Assembly: GCA_900315775.1 (NCBI GenBank)
Contig: ONAJ01000014.1
Location: 1 to 53,430, forward strand
Source of the DNA: an uncultured Prevotella sp.
GTDB taxonomy: Bacteria; Bacteroidota; Bacteroidia; Bacteroidales; Bacteroidaceae
Length of the DNA: 53,430 nt
Direction: 5' to 3'
A program made the position numbers and the translations under genes. The notes beneath the pieces are model-generated. The model was not told where the DNA came from. It was given only the letters and a program-made list of their open reading frames with translations, and searched no databases. This document shows, piece after piece, positions 41,533 to 51,630 of the stretch (position 1 is its first letter; every line of letters begins with the position of its first letter).

Positions 41533-42726
41533 TTACTTCAGCAGATTCATAGTGTCGGTAGCAATCATCAACTCCTCGTCGGTAGGGATGACTGTAACGG
41601 TAACCTTAGAATCGTCGGCAGAGATGATAGCCTCTTCACCGCGTACATTGTTCTTCTTTGCGTCGAACTTAACGCCGAGGAACTCAAGACCGTTGCATAC
41701 TGCCTCGCGCATGCCAATCTGGTTCTCACCAACACCAGCGGTGAAGACGATGATGTCAACACCACCCATAGCTGCTGCATAGGCACCGATGTACTTCTTA
41801 ATACGATAGAAATACATGTCGAGGGCCAGCTGAGCGCGCTCGTTGCCGGCATTAGCAGCATTCTCTACGTCGCGCATGTCAGAGCTTTCGCCTGTGATGC
41901 CGAGAACACCACTCTTCTTGTTGAGGAGGTTTGACATGCCGTCAGCGTCGAGGTTAAGCTTCTTCTCGAGGAAGGTAATAGCACCACCGTCGATGTCGCC
42001 AGAACGTGTACCCATCATAACGCCCTCGAGAGGAGTAAGACCCATAGTTGTATCAACGCACTTGCCGTCAACAACAGCCGAGATAGAGCCGCCGTTACCG
42101 ATGTGGCAGGTGATGATGCGCTTGCCGATAGGACTTACACCGAGGAAGTCGCAAACGCGCTGTGATACGTAGCGGTGGCTGGTTCCGTGGAAACCGTAGC
42201 GACGTACTCCGTACTCCTTGTAGAGCTCGTAAGGAATAGCATACATAAACGCCTTCTTTGGCATTGTCTGGTGGAAGGCTGTGTCGAACACTCCTACCTG
42301 TGGCAGTCCTGGCATAAGCTCAGAAACGGCGCGAACACCCTTGAGGTTTGCGGGGTTGTGCAGAGGAGCGAGGTCGCTGACAGCCTCGAAAGCCTTGAGC
42401 ACCTCGTCGTTGAGAACAACACTCTTGTTGAACTTCTCACCACCGTGCACCATACGGTGACCAACAGCGTCGATCTCGTCGAGACTCTTGATAACACCAA
42501 TCTCTGGGTCGGTAAGGAGTGAGAAGATGAACTTCACACCCTCGGTGTGCTCGGGGATGTCGTGCATAATCTGTTTCTTCTCGCCGTTAGCAAGCTTTAC
42601 CTTCACAAATGCTCCGTCCATGCCGACGCGCTCTGCGCCGCCGGAGGTCATAACGCTCTGGTCGTCCATGTTGTACAGAGCGTACTTGATAGACGAAGAG
42701 CCGCAATTAAGAACTAAAATTTTCAT
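41533..42726 (-). CDS. ackA: Acetate kinase
   Basis: A 397-residue ASKHA-fold kinase of normal length. Motifs: VLNCGSSSIKYALY at 4-17, GHRMVHGGEKF near 90, FDTAFHQTMP near 146, and HIGNGGSISAV near 206. It converts acetyl phosphate and ADP to acetate and ATP, the last step of fermentative acetate formation. Last gene of the leftward DUF59-lpxH-pta-ackA group, separated from pta by a heptamer array. Confidence 0.97.
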   Translation of the reverse strand: MKILVLNCGSSSIKYALYNMDDQSVMTSGGAERVGMDGAFVKVKLANGEKKQIMHDIPEHTEGVKFIFSLLTDPEIGVIKSLDEIDAVGHRMVHGGEKFNKSVVLNDEVLKAFEAVSDLAPLHNPANLKGVRAVSELMPGLPQVGVFDTAFHQTMPKKAFMYAIPYELYKEYGVRRYGFHGTSHRYVSQRVCDFLGVSPIGKRIITCHIGNGGSISAVVDGKCVDTTMGLTPLEGVMMGTRSGDIDGGAITFLEKKLNLDADGMSNLLNKKSGVLGITGESSDMRDVENAANAGNERAQLALDMYFYRIKKYIGAYAAAMGGVDIIVFTAGVGENQIGMREAVCNGLEFLGVKFDAKKNNVRGEEAIISADDSKVTVTVIPTDEELMIATDTMNLLK

Positions 42727-42746
42727 AATATGGTTGAATTTTGAAT

Positions 42747-42795
42747 CTCTAAACTCTAAACTCTAATCTCTAAACTCTAAACTCTAAACTCTAAA
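42747..42795 (-). repeat. Tandem heptamer TTTAGAG, seven units, abutting the pta stop
   Basis: On the plus strand seven units of CTCTAAA (the third ends AAT). On the coding strand TTTAGAG begins directly after the pta stop TAG. Same unit as the rsmH-ftsL array. Confidence 0.9.
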
Positions 42796-43806
42796 CTATG
42801 CTTTCGCGTCCATTGCCTGACATGCGGTGATGGCAACCATCTTATAGATGTCGTCAACAGAGCAGCCGCGAGAGAGGTCGTTAACAGGACGTGCAATACC
42901 CTGGAGGATTGGTCCGAGAGCCACAGCACCACCGAGACGCTCTACAAGCTTATAAGCAATGTTACCTACTTCGAGACAAGGGAATACGAGGGTGTTAGCC
43001 TTACCTGCAATTTCTGAACCTGGAGCCTTCTTGGCACCTACTGTAGGAACGAGAGAAGCGTCAGCCTGGAGCTCGCCGTCAACCTTGAGGTTAGGATCCA
43101 TCTCGCGTGCCAGCTTTGTTGCCTCAACAACCTTGTCAACAACTTCGTGCTTAGCGCTACCCTTTGTAGAGAAGCTCAACATAGCTACGCGTGGCTCAGC
43201 AAAGCCAGCTACCGACTTAGCTGTCTGTGCAGTACATACTGCTATCTGTGCCAACTGGTTTGCGTCAGGCATAGGAGTAACAGCAACGTCGCCGACAACG
43301 AGTACGCCGTTCTCGCCATACTGAGGAGTCTGGGTGATGAGCAGCATAGCACCGCTGACACATGTAATGCCAGGAGCTGTCTTGATAATCTGGAGAGCAG
43401 GACGCAGAGTGTCGCCTGTTGTTGAGAGGGCACCACTAATCTGACCGTCAGCATCGCCAGTCTTTATAATCATACATCCAAGGTAGAGAGGATTCTTAAC
43501 GAGTTCGCGAGCCTCCTCGATAGTCATACCCTTCTTCTTGCGGAGCTCTGCGAGCAGCTGAGCATATTCCTCGCTCTTTTCACAGTTCTCGGGGTCTATG
43601 AGAGTTGCCTTGTCAATGTTCTTCAGTCCTAACTTATCAGCCAATGCGTGAACCTTTGCGGGGTTACCAATGAGAATGATGTTTGCAATGTCGTCAGCCA
43701 ATACCATGTCGGCTGCAGTAAGTGTACGCTCCTCTTCTGCTTCTGGGAGCACGATGCGCTGCTTGTTGCTCTTAGCGCGTGCAATGATTTGTTGTACTAA
43801 ATCCAT
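42796..43806 (-). CDS. pta: Phosphate acetyltransferase
   Basis: A 336-residue enzyme corresponding to the catalytic PTA_PTB domain only, without the N-terminal regulatory part of long Pta. Motifs: [20 protein letters not shown] near residue 18, [20 protein letters not shown] near 121, and the C-terminal [24 protein letters not shown]. It converts acetyl-CoA to acetyl phosphate for AckA. Confidence 0.96.
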   Translation of the reverse strand: MDLVQQIIARAKSNKQRIVLPEAEEERTLTAADMVLADDIANIILIGNPAKVHALADKLGLKNIDKATLIDPENCEKSEEYAQLLAELRKKKGMTIEEARELVKNPLYLGCMIIKTGDADGQISGALSTTGDTLRPALQIIKTAPGITCVSGAMLLITQTPQYGENGVLVVGDVAVTPMPDANQLAQIAVCTAQTAKSVAGFAEPRVAMLSFSTKGSAKHEVVDKVVEATKLAREMDPNLKVDGELQADASLVPTVGAKKAPGSEIAGKANTLVFPCLEVGNIAYKLVERLGGAVALGPILQGIARPVNDLSRGCSVDDIYKMVAITACQAMDAKA

Positions 43807-43839
43807 GATTTTTGTAGTTTTGTAGTTTATAATTGAAAT

Positions 43840-44610
43840 TTATGGTTTCGTTTCACCTTCTATATATTCTTCCATGAAGATTGTCTCGCCGTCATAAACG
43901 ACGTACGAGAATTGTGAAATCCAGTCGCCGATAATCATCATGCGGTTCTTGTGGGTAAGCATGAGGTCGAGTTGTATGTGACGGTGCCCATAGATGAAAT
44001 AGTCTATGTCGGGATGCGTCTTCAGATAATCCTTGGTGTAGAGCACCAATGCCTCCTTGTCTTCACCCATGAATGGCGGTTCCTTGCCGTCCTCGCGCTT
44101 CATGCGGGAGTGCTTTGCCCACGTCATTCCGAACCACATGGCCCATCGTGGATGGATCATGCTGAAGAGTCGCTGACATGTACGGTTGTGGAAGACGCTG
44201 CGGATGAAAAGGAACTTGCGGTCGTTGTCGCCAAGGGCATCGCCGTGAGCCAGATAGAATAGCTTGCCGTAGATTTCTGTCGTCAGCGGTTTGTGGTGCA
44301 TTATCACTCCACATTCGTGCTCAAGGTAGCTGAACATCCAAATGTCGTGGTTGCCTGTGAAGTAGTGTACCTCGACACCCATATCGGTAAGCTCAGAGAG
44401 TTTCCCGAGGAAGCGTGTGTAACCCTTAGGAACGGTATAGCGCCACTCGTACCAGAAGTCGAACATATCGCCAAGAAGATACACTGCTGCCGCGCGGTCC
44501 TTTATCTCGTCAAGGAAACGCACCAGACGGCGCTCTTGTTGGCGTTTATGGTCGATAGCCCACGAGCCGAGGTGGGCGTCCGACAGAATATATACGTTCT
44601 TTCTCATCAT
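43840..44610 (-). CDS. lpxH: UDP-2,3-diacylglucosamine diphosphatase (LpxH-type)
   Basis: A 256-residue calcineurin-like phosphoesterase. Metal ligands are seen in SDAHLGS (D11, H13), LLGDMFDFWYEW, FTGNHDIW and FIYGHRHIQ. The aromatic DFWYEW segment and spacing fit the LpxH branch, which makes lipid X from UDP-2,3-diacylglucosamine in lipid A synthesis at the inner membrane. It lies between a DUF59 gene (1 nt upstream) and pta (33 nt downstream). Confidence 0.85.
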   Translation of the reverse strand: MMRKNVYILSDAHLGSWAIDHKRQQERRLVRFLDEIKDRAAAVYLLGDMFDFWYEWRYTVPKGYTRFLGKLSELTDMGVEVHYFTGNHDIWMFSYLEHECGVIMHHKPLTTEIYGKLFYLAHGDALGDNDRKFLFIRSVFHNRTCQRLFSMIHPRWAMWFGMTWAKHSRMKREDGKEPPFMGEDKEALVLYTKDYLKTHPDIDYFIYGHRHIQLDLMLTHKNRMMIIGDWISQFSYVVYDGETIFMEEYIEGETKP

Positions 44611-44611
44611 A

Positions 44612-44932
44612 TTAGTCTAAGCCAAGTTCTACTCTCGCCTCCTCGCTCATCATACTCTTGTCCCATGCTGGTTCAAAGACGAGATTTACCATCGTGCTCT
44701 TCACTCCCTGGATGGTGTCAACCTTCTGGCGCACATCTTCAAGGATGAAGTCTGCCGCAGGACATGTAGGCGCTGTAAATGTCATGTCGATATCCACGTT
44801 GCCATCGTCCTTAACATCTATCTTGTAGATTAGTCCTAAGTCGTAGATGTTAACAGGTATTTCGGGGTCGAAAACGGTCCTGAGCACATCGACAATGCGC
44901 TCTTCTATTAACGTTTTTTCCTCTTGTGTCAT
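44612..44932 (-). CDS. MIP18/DUF59 family Fe-S assembly factor
   Basis: A 106-residue protein: RTVFDPEIPVNIYDLGLIYKI at about 14-34 and MTFTAPTCPAADFILEDVR at about 50-68, with the conserved DPE and the single functional cysteine in PTCP. The family (SufT, MIP18) helps mature Fe-S proteins. No suf or isc genes are nearby. First gene of the leftward group, with a consensus promoter at 44956-44986. Confidence 0.88.
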   Translation of the reverse strand: MTQEEKTLIEERIVDVLRTVFDPEIPVNIYDLGLIYKIDVKDDGNVDIDMTFTAPTCPAADFILEDVRQKVDTIQGVKSTMVNLVFEPAWDKSMMSEEARVELGLD

Positions 44933-44955
44933 TTATGCGTGTTTTTATTTGATTG

Positions 44956-44986
44956 CAAAAATACAACAATTGTGCGATAAAACAAA
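44956..44986 (-). promoter_or_regulatory. Promoter of the DUF59-lpxH-pta-ackA group
   Basis: The minus strand has TTTG (44986-44983), 19 nt, TATTTTTG (44963-44956), 24 nt before the DUF59 ATG. It diverges from the gpmI promoter. Confidence 0.7.
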
Positions 44987-45003
44987 AGATTTCTCCTTTT
45001 TAT

Positions 45004-45034
45004 TTTGCTATCTCCCCAATAATTTGTACCTTTG
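45004..45034 (+). promoter_or_regulatory. gpmI promoter
   Basis: TTTG (45004-45007), 19 nt, TACCTTTG (45027-45034): full consensus, giving a leader of about 35 nt before the ATG at 45075. Confidence 0.75.
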
Positions 45035-45074
45035 TAGAAGAAAATGAAAACAATTAGAAAAGATTATAGAAACA

Positions 45075-46595
45075 ATGGCAAAGAAAGCATTACTAATGAT
45101 TCTCGACGGCTGGGGAATCGGAAAACACGGAGCCGGTGACGTTATTTACAATACTCCAACACCATACCTTGACTACCTTACAGCGGTGAGTGCTCATTCT
45201 CAGTTGCAGGCAAGCGGTGAGGACGTTGGTCTGCCCGACGGACAGATGGGTAACTCAGAGGTAGGACACCTCAATATCGGTGCTGGTAGAATAGTGTATC
45301 AGGACCTGGTAAAGATAAACCGTGCTTGTAAGGACGGCTCTATCGTTGACAACGCTCAGGTAAAGGCTGCTTACACCTATGCTAAGGAGAACAACAAGAA
45401 GTTGCACCTCATGGGATTGTGTTCCGATGGTGGTGTGCACTCAAGCCTTGACCACTTGTTCAAACTCATTGAGGTTGGCAAGCACTACGGACTGAAAAAC
45501 CAGACCTTCGTTCATTGTTTTATGGACGGACGTGATACTGACCCGAAGAGCGGAAAGGGTTTCATTGAACAGGTTACAGGAGTATGCAAAGAAAACGACG
45601 CTGCTATAGCAAGTATCGTGGGTCGTTTCTACGCTATGGACCGCGACAAGCGCTGGGAGCGTGTGAAGGAAGCTTACGACCTTCTTGTAAAGGGCGAAGG
45701 AAAGCAGGCTTCGGATATGGTTGCTGCTATGCAGGAGAGCTATGACGAGGGTGTTACCGACGAGTTCATAAAGCCTATACATAATACTAATGTAAACGGA
45801 CTCATTGAGGAGGGCGACGTGGTAATCTTCATCAACTTCCGTAACGACCGCGCCAAAGAGCTTACTGTAGTGTTGACACAACAGGATATGACAGAGCAGG
45901 GAATGAAGACTATTCCCGGACTGCAGTACTACTGCATGACTCCATACGACGCTTCATTCACAGGTGTTCATATTCTCTTCCCAAAAGAGAACGTGGAGAA
46001 CACTCTCGGAGAATATCTGTCAAGCAAAGGAAAGAAACAGCTGCACACCGCAGAGACTGAGAAGTATGCTCACGTAACATTCTTCTTCAACGGTGGTCGT
46101 GAGGCTCCTTTCGAGGGCGAGGACCGTATCCTCGTACCAAGTCCGAAGGTTGCTACATACGACCTTAAGCCTGAAATGTCGGCATACGAGGTAAAGGACA
46201 AACTCGTGGCAGCAATAGGCGAGGAGAAGTACGACTTCATTGTGGTTAACTTCGCTAATGGTGATATGGTTGGCCATACTGGTGTTTACAACGCTATCGC
46301 TAAGGCTGTATGGGCTGTGGATCACTGTGTTCACGATGTTATTGAAGCGGCTAAGGCTCACGACTATGAAGCAATTATCATTGCCGATCACGGTAATGCT
46401 GACAACGCTATAAATCCTGACGGCACACCAAATACTGCTCACTCGCTGAACCCAGTACCTTTCATCTATGTAACTGATAATAACAGTGCTAAGGTGAAGG
46501 ACGGACGACTGGCTGACGTGGCTCCTTCAATACTCCATATCTTGGGTATGGAACAGCCAAAGGATATGACAGGCGAGTGCCTTATCATTGACTAA
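45075..46595 (+). CDS. gpmI: 2,3-bisphosphoglycerate-independent phosphoglycerate mutase
   Basis: A 506-residue alkaline-phosphatase-superfamily enzyme: [12 protein letters not shown] at 8-19 (metal Asp), the phosphorylated serine in [14 protein letters not shown] (S61), [10 protein letters not shown] near 149, [13 protein letters not shown] near 395 and [11 protein letters not shown] near 435. It interconverts 3- and 2-phosphoglycerate in glycolysis using Mn ions. Confidence 0.96.
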   Translation: MAKKALLMILDGWGIGKHGAGDVIYNTPTPYLDYLTAVSAHSQLQASGEDVGLPDGQMGNSEVGHLNIGAGRIVYQDLVKINRACKDGSIVDNAQVKAAYTYAKENNKKLHLMGLCSDGGVHSSLDHLFKLIEVGKHYGLKNQTFVHCFMDGRDTDPKSGKGFIEQVTGVCKENDAAIASIVGRFYAMDRDKRWERVKEAYDLLVKGEGKQASDMVAAMQESYDEGVTDEFIKPIHNTNVNGLIEEGDVVIFINFRNDRAKELTVVLTQQDMTEQGMKTIPGLQYYCMTPYDASFTGVHILFPKENVENTLGEYLSSKGKKQLHTAETEKYAHVTFFFNGGREAPFEGEDRILVPSPKVATYDLKPEMSAYEVKDKLVAAIGEEKYDFIVVNFANGDMVGHTGVYNAIAKAVWAVDHCVHDVIEAAKAHDYEAIIIADHGNADNAINPDGTPNTAHSLNPVPFIYVTDNNSAKVKDGRLADVAPSILHILGMEQPKDMTGECLIID

Positions 46596-46618
46596 TAACC
46601 ATTAAAACATTAAAGAAT

Positions 46619-48202
46619 ATGTACGACCAGGAACGGGGGTTATATATTGCCCACAGCTCGACAGGAGCACTAAGTATCAAAGGAAAGATGGCAAACCGCC
46701 ACGGACTCATTGCGGGTGCCACAGGTACGGGAAAGACGGTGACGTTGCAGGTTATGGCAGAGTCGTTCTGTCAGGCTGGGGTTCCCTGTTTTATGGCTGA
46801 CATGAAAGGTGACCTCTCCGGAATATCACAGGCGGGAAAGATGAGTGGCTTCATTGAGAAGCGACTGCCGGAGTTCGGTATTGAGAACCCGCAATTCCAA
46901 AGCTGTCCCGTGAGATTCTTCGATGTTTTTGGAGAGCAGGGACATCCTATGCGTGCTACCGTGTCGCAGATGGGACCGCAGCTGTTATCACGACTGCTGG
47001 ACCTCAACGAGACACAGGATGGAGTCCTTAACATAGTGTTCCGCGTTGCCGACGAACGAGGACTGCTAATCCTTGACCTTAAGGATTTGCGCTCTATGCT
47101 CGACTACGTATCGCAGCATGCTAAGGAATATACATCGAAGTACGGCAATGTGACGACAGCTTCAGTGGGAGCCATACAACGTGCTCTCTTGCAGTTGGAA
47201 GCTCAGGGTGCCGAGAAATTCTTCGGAGAACCGTCATTTGATATCTTCGATCTTATGCAGACGGAAGACGGCAAGGGTGTGATGAACGTGTTGGCTGCCG
47301 ATAAACTCATGATGCAGCCCAAACTATACAGCACCTTCCTGCTTTGGTTGCTCAGCGAACTGTATAGCTCATTGCCTGAGGTTGGTGATATGGAGAAACC
47401 GAAGCTGGTATTCTTCTTCGATGAGGCTCACATGCTTTTCGAGGGTACTTCAAAGGCATTGCTCGACAAGATAGAGCAGGTGATACGACTTATCCGCTCC
47501 AAGGGCGTGGGAATATACTTTATTACCCAGAGTCCTACGGACATTCCCGAGAATATCCTCGGACAGTTGGGAAACCGTGTGCAACATGCACTGAGAGCAT
47601 ATACCCCAAAGGACCAGAAAGCGGTGAAGACGGCTGCAGAGACCTTCCGTGCTAATCCGGCATTCAAGACTGATGAGGCTATTATGAATCTTGAAACGGG
47701 TGAGGCTCTTGTGTCGTTCCTCGACGAGAAAGGCGCTCCGTCAATGGTGGAGCGCGCAAAGATTCTCTTCCCGCTGTCGCAGATAGGCGCTATCACCGAT
47801 GGACAGCGAAACGACATTATCAAACAGAGCAGAATAGCAGGAAAGTACGACAATGCAGTTGACCGTGTAAGTGCTTACGAGATGCTGCAAAAAGAAGAAC
47901 AGGAGGCGGCGGAGGCGATGCAAGACTCTGCTCCGGAGGCACAGGACGGTGGACGCGCTGAGGAGACTTCGTCAAAGAAGTCGGGCTTCATGGGTAAGGT
48001 GCTGAAGGCGGTGATGACAGCTGTAACATCAACACTCGCAGCAATTCTGGGCACTATGGTGAGTGATGCCATAATGGGAAAGAAGACGAAGAGTCGCACT
48101 TCGAAGACTGGTCGTGTGGTGAAGAATGCTACTTCGGCAGCAACACGAACGATAACCAAAGAGTTGACACGCGACATCCTTGGAAATCTTGTAAAGAAGT
48201 AA
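46619..48202 (+). CDS. HerA-like/DUF853 ATPase
   Basis: A 527-residue protein of the DUF853 family: Walker [10 protein letters not shown] at 32-40, [13 protein letters not shown] near 58, Walker [15 protein letters not shown] near 263, and [13 protein letters not shown] near 300. It resembles the HerA/FtsK hexameric DNA pumps, but the cellular role is not known. The C-terminus (about 420-527) has a Glu-rich stretch, a hydrophobic segment ([20 protein letters not shown]) and a basic tail, so it may contact membranes. Its stop overlaps the ung start (TAATG). Confidence 0.88.
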   Translation: MYDQERGLYIAHSSTGALSIKGKMANRHGLIAGATGTGKTVTLQVMAESFCQAGVPCFMADMKGDLSGISQAGKMSGFIEKRLPEFGIENPQFQSCPVRFFDVFGEQGHPMRATVSQMGPQLLSRLLDLNETQDGVLNIVFRVADERGLLILDLKDLRSMLDYVSQHAKEYTSKYGNVTTASVGAIQRALLQLEAQGAEKFFGEPSFDIFDLMQTEDGKGVMNVLAADKLMMQPKLYSTFLLWLLSELYSSLPEVGDMEKPKLVFFFDEAHMLFEGTSKALLDKIEQVIRLIRSKGVGIYFITQSPTDIPENILGQLGNRVQHALRAYTPKDQKAVKTAAETFRANPAFKTDEAIMNLETGEALVSFLDEKGAPSMVERAKILFPLSQIGAITDGQRNDIIKQSRIAGKYDNAVDRVSAYEMLQKEEQEAAEAMQDSAPEAQDGGRAEETSSKKSGFMGKVLKAVMTAVTSTLAAILGTMVSDAIMGKKTKSRTSKTGRVVKNATSAATRTITKELTRDILGNLVKK

Positions 48203-48867
48203 TGGAAGTCCAAATAGAGAAGTCGTGGAAAGACCGACTGAAAGGGGAGTTCGAGAAGCCTTACTTCTCGGCTCTTACTGGTTATGTACGTCAGGAGTAC
48301 ACGAAATACACTTGTTACCCGCCAGCGAGACTGGTGTTCAATGCTTTTAATCTTTGTCCCTTCGATAAGGTTAAGGTGGTAATTATAGGTCAGGACCCGT
48401 ACCACGAACCTGGTCAAGCCCACGGACTTAGTTTCTCTGTTAATGACGGAGTGACGTTTCCGCCTTCACTGCAGAATATCTTCAAGGAGATAAAGGATGA
48501 CCTCGGTAAGGAAGTTCCTATGAGTGGTAATCTGACACGTTGGGCAGAACAGGGAGTACTGCTACTCAATGCAACGCTGACGGTAAGGGCACACCAGGCT
48601 AATAGCCATTCGGGCTTAGGATGGCAAACTTTCACTGATGCGGCGATAAAAGCCCTTGCAGAGAACAAGGAACACCTGGTATATATGCTGTGGGGTGGTT
48701 ATGCACGTGGAAAGAAATATATGATTGATGCCACCAAGAACCTCGTTCTGGAGTCTGTCCACCCCTCGCCGCTATCGGCAAATCGCGGGGGCTGGTTCGG
48801 ACAGCATCAGTTCTCAAGGTGCAACGATTATTTAATAAAGAACGGAATAGAACCAATCAATTGGTAA
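48202..48867 (+). CDS. ung: Uracil-DNA glycosylase
   Basis: A 221-residue family 1 glycosylase: water-activating GQDPYHEPGQAHG (D65 after GQ), uracil-binding LLLNATLTV near 118, and the DNA-intercalating loop HPSPLSANRGGWFG near 187. It removes uracil from DNA in base excision repair. It overlaps the upstream ATPase gene by one base and the DUF3109 gene starts 2 nt later. Confidence 0.96.
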   Translation: MEVQIEKSWKDRLKGEFEKPYFSALTGYVRQEYTKYTCYPPARLVFNAFNLCPFDKVKVVIIGQDPYHEPGQAHGLSFSVNDGVTFPPSLQNIFKEIKDDLGKEVPMSGNLTRWAEQGVLLLNATLTVRAHQANSHSGLGWQTFTDAAIKALAENKEHLVYMLWGGYARGKKYMIDATKNLVLESVHPSPLSANRGGWFGQHQFSRCNDYLIKNGIEPINW

Positions 48868-48869
48868 AC

Positions 48870-49505
48870 ATGAGAGATAATTCTTCCCATACTCCGCATG
48901 AGCTGCCACCTATATTACAGGTCGGCGATGTGCTTATAGCATCAGACATAATAACGGAGTGCTTCTGTTGTGACTATGAGACGTGCAAGGGCGCTTGTTG
49001 CGTGGAAGGTGATGCAGGAGCTCCTGTTACCCTCGAGGAGATAGGCAAGATAGAAGATGTTCTTGACGATGTGTGGAAAGAGCTTTCGGCATCAGCGCAG
49101 GCTGTTATTGATAAGCAGGGAGTGGCTTACTCTGACCGCGATGGTGACCTCGTGACAAGTATTGTGGCAGGCAAGGATTGTGTGTTCACCTGTTACGATA
49201 ATGGCAACTGCCTCTGTGCTCTGGAAAAGGCGGCACGTAATTCTTCACTCTTCACTCTTCACTCTTCACTGTTCGTGAAGCCCATCAGCTGTGCTCTTTA
49301 TCCTATTCGTGAGAAGACGTTCAGCAATGGACTGATAGGACTGAACTATCACCGTTGGGATATCTGCAAATGCGGACGTGAAAAAGGGAAGGCTATTAAC
49401 CTTCCCCTGTATAAGTTTCTTCGTGAACCACTTATCCGTCGTTTCGGAAAAGAGTGGTATGACGAGTTAGATACGTTGGCATCAACACTTAACGAAGAAC
49501 GTTAA
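48870..49505 (+). CDS. DUF3109 family cysteine-rich protein
   Basis: A 211-residue protein: LQVGDVLIASDIITECFCCD near residue 16, CKGACCVEGDAGAP (C39, C43, C44), then GKDCVFTCYDNGNCLCALE near 107 and PISCALYPIR, KCGREKG further on. Eight or more cysteines suggest a metal or Fe-S cluster, related to the YkgJ-type zinc/iron-chelating proteins; function unknown. The ATG at 48870 is preferred over an in-frame start at 48819 that overlaps ung. Residues around 125-133 (SSLFTLHSS) are encoded by heptamer repeats. Its TAA stop shares TTAA with the convergent gyrB stop. Confidence 0.82.
   Translation: MRDNSSHTPHELPPILQVGDVLIASDIITECFCCDYETCKGACCVEGDAGAPVTLEEIGKIEDVLDDVWKELSASAQAVIDKQGVAYSDRDGDLVTSIVAGKDCVFTCYDNGNCLCALEKAARNSSLFTLHSSLFVKPISCALYPIREKTFSNGLIGLNYHRWDICKCGREKGKAINLPLYKFLREPLIRRFGKEWYDELDTLASTLNEER
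49243..49270 (+). repeat. Tandem heptamer CTTCACT, four units, inside the DUF3109 gene
   Basis: Four perfect units of CTTCACT within the coding sequence encode SLFTLHSSLF between two cysteine-bearing conserved segments. The unit has no stop in any of the three frames it passes through. Confidence 0.85.
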
Positions 49506-51469
49506 GCGTCGATGTTAGCGTAAGTAGCATTCTTCTCAATGAAGTCGCGACGTGGTTCTACGTCGTCACCCATAAGCATAGAGAATATCTCATCAGCTTC
49601 AGCTGCATTCTCTATAGTAACCTGTTTCAGCAGACGTGTTGCAGGGTCCATAGTAGTCTCCCACAACTGCTCTGGGTTCATCTCACCAAGACCTTTGTAG
49701 CGCTGTGTGTGGAGAGCAGTACTGTTCTCGTCGCCAGCTACATACTTGTCGATGAATGCCTGACGCTGCTGTTCTGTGTAGCAATACTCGCTAATCTTCT
49801 TATATGTACACTTGTAGAGTGGTGGAGTAGCGATATAGAGGTGTCCCTCCTGTATAACACGTGGCATAAAGCGGTAGAAGAGTGTCATGATAAGGGTGTC
49901 GATGTGTGAACCATCGACATCGGCATCGGTCATGATGATAATCTTGTCGTAACGAAGTTTATCGATATTTGCTTCCTTGTCACCTTCGCCATCAACACCG
50001 AAGCGTACTCCGATACTCTGGATGATGTTCATTACTGACTCAGCCTCGAATACACGGTGCCACTGAACCTTTTCGACGTTAAGAATCTTACCGCGGAGAG
50101 GAAGGATTGCCTGAGTGTAGCGGTCGCGTCCCTGCTTTGCACTACCACCTGCGGAGTCACCCTCGACGAGGAATATTTCGCACTCTTTAGGATCTTTGTT
50201 TGAACAGTCGGCAAGTTTTCCTGGCAGTCCACCGCCTGACATTGGGTTTTTACGTTGTACACTCTCACGTGCCTTACGTGCTGCGATACGTGCAGTAGCT
50301 GCAAGAACTACCTTATCGCATATTTTCTTTGCCTCAGAGGGGTGCTCTTCGAGGTAGTTTGAGAGAGCCTCGCCTACTGCCTGTTGAACGGCACCAGCAA
50401 CTTCAGAGTTACCCAGTTTTGTCTTTGTCTGTCCCTCGAACTGTGGTTCAGCAACCTTTATGCTGATGACAGCAGTAAGACCTTCGCGGAAGTCCTCGCC
50501 GGCAATCTCTATCTTCGCCTTTTCAATCTGCTTTGATATCTGTGGGTCAGCATCAGCGTATGATTTAAGTACACGAGTAAGAGCAGCACGGAAACCTGTA
50601 AGGTGGGTACCACCTTCTATGGTGTTGATGTTGTTTACGTATGAATGGATGTTTTCTGAGTAGTCTGTATTGTACATCACTGCCACCTCGATAGGAATAC
50701 CCTGTTTTTCTGTTTTCAGGTATATTACATCGTCAAAGAGGTGCGTGCGGTGACGGTCAACGTAGCGTACAAACTCCTTAAGTCCGTCCTTAGCGTGGAA
50801 AATCTCCTGACGTGTCTTTCCATCTTCGTCAGGACGCATGTCGGTAAGAGTAATTGTAATACCCGCATTGAGGTATGCTAATTCACGCATACGCTTAGCA
50901 ATGATGTCGTATTTATATTCTGTTGTGGTGAAGACGGTTGCGTCTGGCCAGAACTGCTGACGTGTACCACGGAGCTCTGTTTCGCCTACGACCTTTACAG
51001 GGTAGAGCGGTTTGCCCTGCTCATATTCCTGCTGGTAAATCTTTCCATCACGGAATACCTGTGAGAGCATGCGACTTGAGAGTGCGTTAACACAGCTAAC
51101 ACCGACTCCGTGAAGACCTCCAGAGACCTTGTATGAGCCCTTATCGAACTTACCTCCGGCGTGCAGCACTGTCATTACGACCTCAAGTGCCGACTTGTGA
51201 AGTTTCTCGTGTTCATCAACGGGGATACCACGTCCGTTGTCCTGAACAGTTATAGAGTTGTCTTCGTTTATAGTTACTTCAATATGAGTACAGTAGCCAG
51301 CCATCGCCTCGTCGATGGAGTTATCTACAGTCTCGTTCACCAAGTGGTGTAAACCCTTCTCGCTGATGTCGCCAATGTACATCGCAGGGCGCTTGCGAAC
51401 AGCTTCAAGTCCTTCGAGAACCTGAATGTTACTTGCGGAATAATTTCCGTTGTTTTGATTTTCTGCCAT
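49502..51469 (-). CDS. gyrB: DNA gyrase subunit B
   Basis: A 655-residue type II topoisomerase subunit: GHKL ATPase motifs NETVDNSIDEAMAG near 45 and QDNGRGIPVD near 76, GGLHGVGVSCVNALS near 117, and TOPRIM EGDSAGG near 429 with DADVDGSHI near 508. It has the short Bacteroidetes form without the extra C-terminal insert of E. coli GyrB. A -7 box TAAATTTG is at 51509-51502 on the minus strand, without a clear -33 element. Confidence 0.96.
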   Translation of the reverse strand: MAENQNNGNYSASNIQVLEGLEAVRKRPAMYIGDISEKGLHHLVNETVDNSIDEAMAGYCTHIEVTINEDNSITVQDNGRGIPVDEHEKLHKSALEVVMTVLHAGGKFDKGSYKVSGGLHGVGVSCVNALSSRMLSQVFRDGKIYQQEYEQGKPLYPVKVVGETELRGTRQQFWPDATVFTTTEYKYDIIAKRMRELAYLNAGITITLTDMRPDEDGKTRQEIFHAKDGLKEFVRYVDRHRTHLFDDVIYLKTEKQGIPIEVAVMYNTDYSENIHSYVNNINTIEGGTHLTGFRAALTRVLKSYADADPQISKQIEKAKIEIAGEDFREGLTAVISIKVAEPQFEGQTKTKLGNSEVAGAVQQAVGEALSNYLEEHPSEAKKICDKVVLAATARIAARKARESVQRKNPMSGGGLPGKLADCSNKDPKECEIFLVEGDSAGGSAKQGRDRYTQAILPLRGKILNVEKVQWHRVFEAESVMNIIQSIGVRFGVDGEGDKEANIDKLRYDKIIIMTDADVDGSHIDTLIMTLFYRFMPRVIQEGHLYIATPPLYKCTYKKISEYCYTEQQRQAFIDKYVAGDENSTALHTQRYKGLGEMNPEQLWETTMDPATRLLKQVTIENAAEADEIFSMLMGDDVEPRRDFIEKNATYANIDA

Positions 51470-51576
51470 TATGTTTTGATTGTTTATTTTCTTTTGGTCT
51501 GCAAATTTACAAATAATTTTCCTAAATACGTAGTATTTAGATGATAAAAAACGTAAAAATATATAGTAAAATACAA

Positions 51577-51606
51577 AGGGCTATCCTACGATGGTAGAAT
51601 AGCCCT
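51577..51606 (-). terminator. rpsT terminator
   Basis: AGGGCTAT and CTAC (51577-51589, one mismatch) pair with GTAG and ATAGCCCT (51594-51606) around the loop GATG. Read leftward it is followed by TTTGTATTTTA. It lies 24 bp after the rpsT stop and before gyrB. Confidence 0.82.
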
Positions 51607-51630
51607 CTGTGTATGTTCAAAAGTTTTGCT

